A stretch of DNA of 64,000 bases from Clostridium massiliamazoniense (lineage in GTDB: Bacteria > Bacillota > Clostridia > Clostridiales > Clostridiaceae). A program made the position numbers and the translations under genes. The stretch is taken from the NCBI RefSeq assembly GCF_001403635.1, contig NZ_LN879467.1:62001-126000 (forward strand), written 5' to 3'. Positions 60,122 to 64,000 of this stretch are shown here, one piece after another. A model generated the notes under the pieces. The model had not been told where the DNA came from. It searched no databases and saw only the letters and a list, made by a program, of their open reading frames with translations. Every line of letters starts with the position of its first letter. The stretch's first letter is position 1.

Positions 60122-62065
60122 ATGAAAAAAGAACTTATTATAAGAAATACTATAATATTTCTTGTAACATGTTTATCAACAATAGCTTCAGGAACTTACT
60201 TAGGGAAAGAAAACCTAATGGTTGGTATTTTTGTTTTTATAATGTCTTTATTCATATTAAACAAAAATTTTACAGGAAGTCCTTTAAGAGTTGCATTTAA
60301 AGTAATTTCTTTAACACTTTTTATAGGTATATTCCCTTATTTAGCTAATTTAAATATGTATACAGGAATATTTATAAACTTTTTTGCTATATTTGTAATG
60401 CTATATTTGTTAGTATATAACTACAAAAAAACAATATACTTTCCATTTTTAATGGGATATACTTTATTTTTAAGTAGCCATGTATCTGAAAAAGGATTTC
60501 CTTTAAGAGTATTAGGTCTAGGTTTAGTTGGTATAGTTGCTTTTCTTATACAAATATTAATAAATAGAAAAAAGGCAGGAAAACTTTATATTAAGAATTT
60601 AAAAGGGATGATAGGATCTTTGGAAGAAATGCTAGATAGCATAATAACTGAAAAAGATTATTCTCAATCTTTAAAAAACTTCAATAATTATAGTAGTAGT
60701 TGGAATAATAATATATTTGAAAATAGGGATAATAGCTTTTACTTAAATGATAAAGAACATGTAGAGCTTAACCTAATATCATCTCTAGAAAAATTAGAAC
60801 ACCATCTTGAAAAAATAAAAATAGATGAAACTAAAATATACATACTAAGCAAATTTAAAAATATTGTTTCTAAATTTAAAGATTATGAAAAATCTGAAGA
60901 TAATTTTAATTCTATAAACAACGAAATATATAATCTTATTTCTGAAAGTAAAGAATTAAAACCTAATAGCTATTTGCTTTTTGAACTTATAGAATCATTA
61001 TATATAATAAATAGCTTACTTAAAGATCTAAATGAAATAGATTATAAAAAAGTAAAATTAAATCAAGAAGAAAGAAAAATAGAACTTAAGAACTTTAGAA
61101 AAATCTTAATAAATAATCTAAATAAACATTCAGTAAGATTTACTTTTGCTTTTAGAACAGCTTTTTTACTTTCTGTTACCTATTTCATAATTCAATACTT
61201 CCATATAAGAAATGGTGTTTGGATGTTGTACAGTATCTCAACTATTAGTCAACTATATGATGATAATGTTAAACTAAGAGCAATTCACAGAATAAAAGGA
61301 ACCATTATTGGAGCTCTTGCATTTTTCTTTTTATTTTCTGTATTTCCAGAACCAAGTGCAAGATTAGTAATAATTCTTATAGCTGTTTATATAACTCCAT
61401 TTATGAAAGCATATGATAAATCAATGATTTGTTTAACAATACTTATTTTAGGCCTTGCAGCAATGTCTTCACCAGACACACAAGTATTAACTATAGATAG
61501 AATACTTTATTCATTTATAGGGGCTATAATTGCTTATGTTGGAAGCAAAATAATATTCCATTACAATATAGAAAAAGAAACTAAAATACTTGTGGAAAAG
61601 TATTATAATTTAGGAGTGTCAGCTATAGATATAATTTTATCAGTTGCCTATGATGAAGATGCTAAAGCAAAATTTAAGAATTTAGTGTTGTTAGCTCCAA
61701 TTATAGAAAATAAGCTTTTATTAAGTAATACAATTTTAGATAATGAAAAGCTTAATGAATTCATAAAAGAGGAAAGAAATATAATTAATTCATTAAATTA
61801 TATAATAAATAAAGTTGAATATGGAGATTCTACGCTTCGAGAAAACAGAGTTGAGCGTCTTAATAATCTAAGTAATATGACTAAAGAATTAGAAAAACGT
61901 TGTTACAATTGTAATAACTGTACAAAAGATATAGTAATTGATTCTCTTAAACATCATTTTGAAGATATTGAAAAAATTAGTGAGAGACTTATTTATGTAA
62001 CTATTTGTGAAGTAATACTTTCTAACAAAACTTGCTTGGATATAAAAAATCAATTATTATTATAA
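60122..62065 (+). CDS. FUSC/aromatic acid exporter family membrane protein
   Basis: 647 residues in the YccS/ArAE plan: an N-terminal block of about six helices (8-148), a helical cytosolic region (155-330) and a second block with the conserved RFTFAFRTAFLLSVTYFIIQ, NGVWMLYSISTISQLYDDNV and HRIKGTIIGALAFFFL (about 340-465), then a C-terminal cytosolic helical domain with a CYNCNNC cysteine cluster near 600. Family members export aromatic acids or fusaric acid-like compounds. AAAGGAG 8 bases before ATG. The Cys cluster is not a usual family feature. Confidence 0.88.
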   Translation: MKKELIIRNTIIFLVTCLSTIASGTYLGKENLMVGIFVFIMSLFILNKNFTGSPLRVAFKVISLTLFIGIFPYLANLNMYTGIFINFFAIFVMLYLLVYNYKKTIYFPFLMGYTLFLSSHVSEKGFPLRVLGLGLVGIVAFLIQILINRKKAGKLYIKNLKGMIGSLEEMLDSIITEKDYSQSLKNFNNYSSSWNNNIFENRDNSFYLNDKEHVELNLISSLEKLEHHLEKIKIDETKIYILSKFKNIVSKFKDYEKSEDNFNSINNEIYNLISESKELKPNSYLLFELIESLYIINSLLKDLNEIDYKKVKLNQEERKIELKNFRKILINNLNKHSVRFTFAFRTAFLLSVTYFIIQYFHIRNGVWMLYSISTISQLYDDNVKLRAIHRIKGTIIGALAFFFLFSVFPEPSARLVIILIAVYITPFMKAYDKSMICLTILILGLAAMSSPDTQVLTIDRILYSFIGAIIAYVGSKIIFHYNIEKETKILVEKYYNLGVSAIDIILSVAYDEDAKAKFKNLVLLAPIIENKLLLSNTILDNEKLNEFIKEERNIINSLNYIINKVEYGDSTLRENRVERLNNLSNMTKELEKRCYNCNNCTKDIVIDSLKHHFEDIEKISERLIYVTICEVILSNKTCLDIKNQLLL

Positions 62066-62120
62066 CAAATTGATTCTCCCTGCATATAATAATATATATT
62101 AATATTTGGGAGAGTTTTTT

Positions 62121-62366
62121 ATGTCTAAAAAACATAGACGGCAAAAAAGTTGTTGTTGTTGTGACCCTTACTCTGTAGATCCTTGTGTGTTTAATACACT
62201 TCAACAAAGTCAGCAACAAAATCAACAAATACTTTTTATATTGTTACTATATGCTTTGTGTATAAATAATACATTCAATTCTAATATATTATGCAAGCAT
62301 GATAAACTAGAAAATTACTTGATCTGTAGCCATGAGTTATTGCTTAGAAATGCTATAAATAATTGA
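62121..62366 (+). CDS. small Cys- and Gln-rich protein, 81 aa
   Basis: MSKKHRRQKSCCCCDPYSVD, then a Gln-rich segment TLQQSQQQNQQILFILLLYA and a second part with three more cysteines. Basic start, CCCC block and Gln-rich hydrophobic centre remind of clostridial spore-coat or exosporium small proteins, but this is only by look. The frame opens at TTG 62106; GGGAGAG spaced 8 bases from ATG 62121 sets the start. Follows the FUSC gene by 55 bases; own terminator. Confidence 0.65.
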   Translation: MSKKHRRQKSCCCCDPYSVDPCVFNTLQQSQQQNQQILFILLLYALCINNTFNSNILCKHDKLENYLICSHELLLRNAINN

Positions 62367-62382
62367 TTTGTAATATATAAAT

Positions 62383-62422
62383 TAAGCTTAGAGCTATTTA
62401 AAAACTCTGAGCTTATTTTTAT
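62383..62422. terminator. bidirectional terminator
   Basis: TAAGCTTAGAG / CTCTGAGCTTA (62383-62393 with 62405-62415) followed by TTTTTATTT; overlaps the end of the convergent rhodanese gene. Confidence 0.88.
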
Positions 62423-62832
62423 TTAAAAGTTATATAATTGTATATCTTAGTTAAAATCCCTTCTCCATTATTCTCTTTATAAAAAAATCTCTTTATTCCT
62501 TTTTTCAATACAAAACATTCTATGTTCAGTGTTCTAGCATAAAAGTACATAGATGGACTTCTTAATCTTCCTCTTGAACATCCAAAGATTAATTCTTTCT
62601 TTTTATTTTCTGATAATTTAATAAGTTCTTCTTTTATAGATTTTCTTTTATGAAATAGTGCTTTAAAAATTATAAAAAAGGCTATTGGATAACATTTTTT
62701 TATTTTTTTGTGTTCATCTTCATTTATTATTTCTATATTATATTGAAACAAAGGCATCTCCTTAAATTCTTTTTTAGTCCTTACATCTATAGTTATCATA
62801 TTACTATCTATATCCTCTAAATCTATAAACAA
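62419..62832 (-). CDS. rhodanese-like domain protein (MnmH-like loop)
   Basis: 137 residues. N-terminal ITIDVRTKKEFKEMPL is the rhodanese start; the active-site loop FGCSRGRLRSPSMYFYARTL with C81-82 region resembles CxRGGMRS of the selenouridine synthase MnmH, and FVLKKGIKRFF matches the strand after it. The C-terminal P-loop domain of MnmH is absent, so it is a single rhodanese domain; sulfur or selenium transfer is a guess. Weak ribosome site. Confidence 0.72.
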   Translation of the reverse strand: MFIDLEDIDSNMITIDVRTKKEFKEMPLFQYNIEIINEDEHKKIKKCYPIAFFIIFKALFHKRKSIKEELIKLSENKKKELIFGCSRGRLRSPSMYFYARTLNIECFVLKKGIKRFFYKENNGEGILTKIYNYITFK

Positions 62833-63011
62833 ATAAGCACCTCACTTAGTTAAAATTTTTAACTATATATTATTTTATGTATTTCCTTATATTTTGTTTC
62901 AAAAATAATTAAATTTCTATAACTTTTTTATTAATCTTGTTTTTAATTAATTACTGCAATATAATAGTAATCATATATAAAAGACAAATACAATTAAGAG
63001 GTGATACATTA

Positions 63012-64000
63012 TTGAACTTAAAAGATTCTAAGATGAAATTCTATTTAATTATAAGTTCTTATATTTTAATACTAGGGTTTCTACTTTATAATTTTAAAAC
63101 AGTTTTTGGATTTTTTTCATCAGGATTATCAATAATAAGTCCTTTTATAGTTGCTTTTGGAATAGCATTTGTAATTAACTTATTAGTAAAATTTTTTGAA
63201 AAAAGAATTCTATTTTTTCTTAATAAAAGTAAAAATAATTTTATAAAGGGGACTACAAGACCTCTAGCAATAACCTTATCATGGCTAACAATAATAGGAA
63301 TTATTGCTGCACTTATAACCTTTGTTTTACCAGAACTTCTAAAAAGCGTTTCTACACTTGCACAATCTATTCCAGGTTATTATAAGCAAAGTGAAGACCT
63401 TTTAACTTCTTATCTAACATCTAAAGGTGGTTCAGAAGAAGTTCATAAACTACTACAAAGCATACTAACTATGTGGAAGGATCTTTTAAATGCATCGACA
63501 CAAATAATAGGTACATTAGTATCTCATGCTATAGAAATAACAATATCTATAACTACTAGTGTTATAGATATGGCAATTGCTTTAGTATTCTCTATTTATT
63601 TACTTGCAAATAAAGAAAAACTTTTACTACAAACAAAGAAAATACTATACGCTCTCTCACCAAGTACTAAAGTAGCAGATTCTATAATAGAAGTTGGTAG
63701 ACTTACTAATAGTACATTTGCTGCATTTATATCAGGTCAATGTATAGAAGCTGTCATAATTGGTACACTTTGTACTATAGGTATGTTTATATTTAGACTA
63801 CCATACGCTCTATTAATAGGTACTTTAGTTGGAGCAACAAGTATTATACCTATATTCGGTGCATTCTTAGGAACAATACCTTCTGTGTTTATAATATTCC
63901 TAATAAGTCCAATAAAGGCTTTTTGGTTTATTGTATTTATATTGGTTCTTCAACAAATAGAAGGTCATTTAATCTATCCAAGGGTTGTAGGTAACTCTGT
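63012..64000 (+). CDS. AI-2E family transporter/permease (3' end beyond window)
   Basis: Open frame from TTG 63012 (AAGAGGTGA 8 bases upstream) to the window end, 329 residues so far. Helices at about 12-30, 35-58 and 92-112, an extracellular/peripheral helical part, then AIALVFSIYLLANKEKLLLQ, SGQCIEAVIIGTLCTIGMFI, PYALLIGTLVGATSIIPIFG and QQIEGHLIYPRVVGNS: the PerM/YtvI/TqsA signature. Family members export autoinducer-2, ions or osmolytes; function here unknown. Confidence 0.92.
   Translation, partial: MNLKDSKMKFYLIISSYILILGFLLYNFKTVFGFFSSGLSIISPFIVAFGIAFVINLLVKFFEKRILFFLNKSKNNFIKGTTRPLAITLSWLTIIGIIAALITFVLPELLKSVSTLAQSIPGYYKQSEDLLTSYLTSKGGSEEVHKLLQSILTMWKDLLNASTQIIGTLVSHAIEITISITTSVIDMAIALVFSIYLLANKEKLLLQTKKILYALSPSTKVADSIIEVGRLTNSTFAAFISGQCIEAVIIGTLCTIGMFIFRLPYALLIGTLVGATSIIPIFGAFLGTIPSVFIIFLISPIKAFWFIVFILVLQQIEGHLIYPRVVGNS

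Noticed and set aside
1-64000. CRISPR arrays, tRNA and rRNA genes, insertion-sequence transposases
   Set aside because: No regularly spaced short repeats, no cloverleaf-like or rRNA-like conserved stretches and no transposase motifs were seen; the dispersed repeats are single, long and unevenly placed.

Overview
The window is AT-rich (roughly 27% GC by eye), with strong AGGAGG-type ribosome binding sites, frequent TTG and GTG starts and many hairpin-plus-T-run terminators. Together with SpoVB-like, GshAB, clostridial-type SH3b wall enzyme and chitinase genes, this points to a Clostridium sensu stricto (cluster I) chromosome; the species cannot be fixed from sequence alone. I saw no rRNA, tRNA or CRISPR array. 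Genes are mostly single units or short operons on both strands.

Layout. 0-9 kb: end of an MFS exporter, a ClC-type H+/Cl- antiporter, a YibE/F membrane protein that seems to start at AUU, several uncharacterised genes, a beta-lactamase-fold protein and a DUF402 phosphatase. 9.4-17.3 kb: an orphan ParB-domain protein; a DesK/NarL-type two-component system followed by an ABC-2 exporter with a perfect 18-bp palindrome between them; an HTH-coiled-coil protein. 17.5-23 kb: DegV protein, a histidine-kinase remnant, and a three-gene operon for cystine uptake, disulfide reduction and cysteine desulfidation. 23-32 kb: a frameshifted CapA lipoprotein, a SpoVB-like flippase, a TetM-like translation GTPase, RNase Z, a DUF1648 protein and a nitroreductase. 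32.7-37.2 kb: two large secreted wall/polysaccharide enzymes (papain-fold-like + seven SH3b domains; GH18 chitinase with Ig-like, CBM2 and CBM5/12 modules). 37.4-48.7 kb: EamA transporter, a frameshifted HExxH membrane protease, bifunctional glutathione synthetase GshAB, a serine hydrolase, two tandem alpha/beta hydrolases, a membrane gluzincin and a germination-type amidase. 49-55 kb: a plasmid-like module (ParA + RHH protein), a tyrosine recombinase, a His-rich triple-repeat protein and a truncated secreted-protein gene. 56-59.4 kb: a GntR(YtrA)-ABC transporter cluster with two matching operators. 60-64 kb: FUSC transporter, small Cys/Gln-rich protein, rhodanese and an AI-2E family permease cut by the window end.

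The most unusual structure is a dispersed family of about 100-145-bp structured repeats (nine copies recognised, both orientations, all intergenic). Each starts with a hairpin whose arms show compensatory changes, then a conserved GTTATCTA ... TCAGATAA pair enclosing a variable arm. Several copies begin 3-16 bases after a stop codon on the same strand. On the minus strand copies H, G and F lie in direct orientation with the His-rich repeat gene between H and G and the tyrosine recombinase gene between G and F, which resembles a gene-cassette array; another pair, A and B, brackets an uncharacterised gene. A mobile cassette system or a 3'-UTR structured RNA are the competing readings.

Two genes (CapA, HExxH membrane protease) are broken only by one base in a homopolymer, so either assembly error or slippage variation must be considered.
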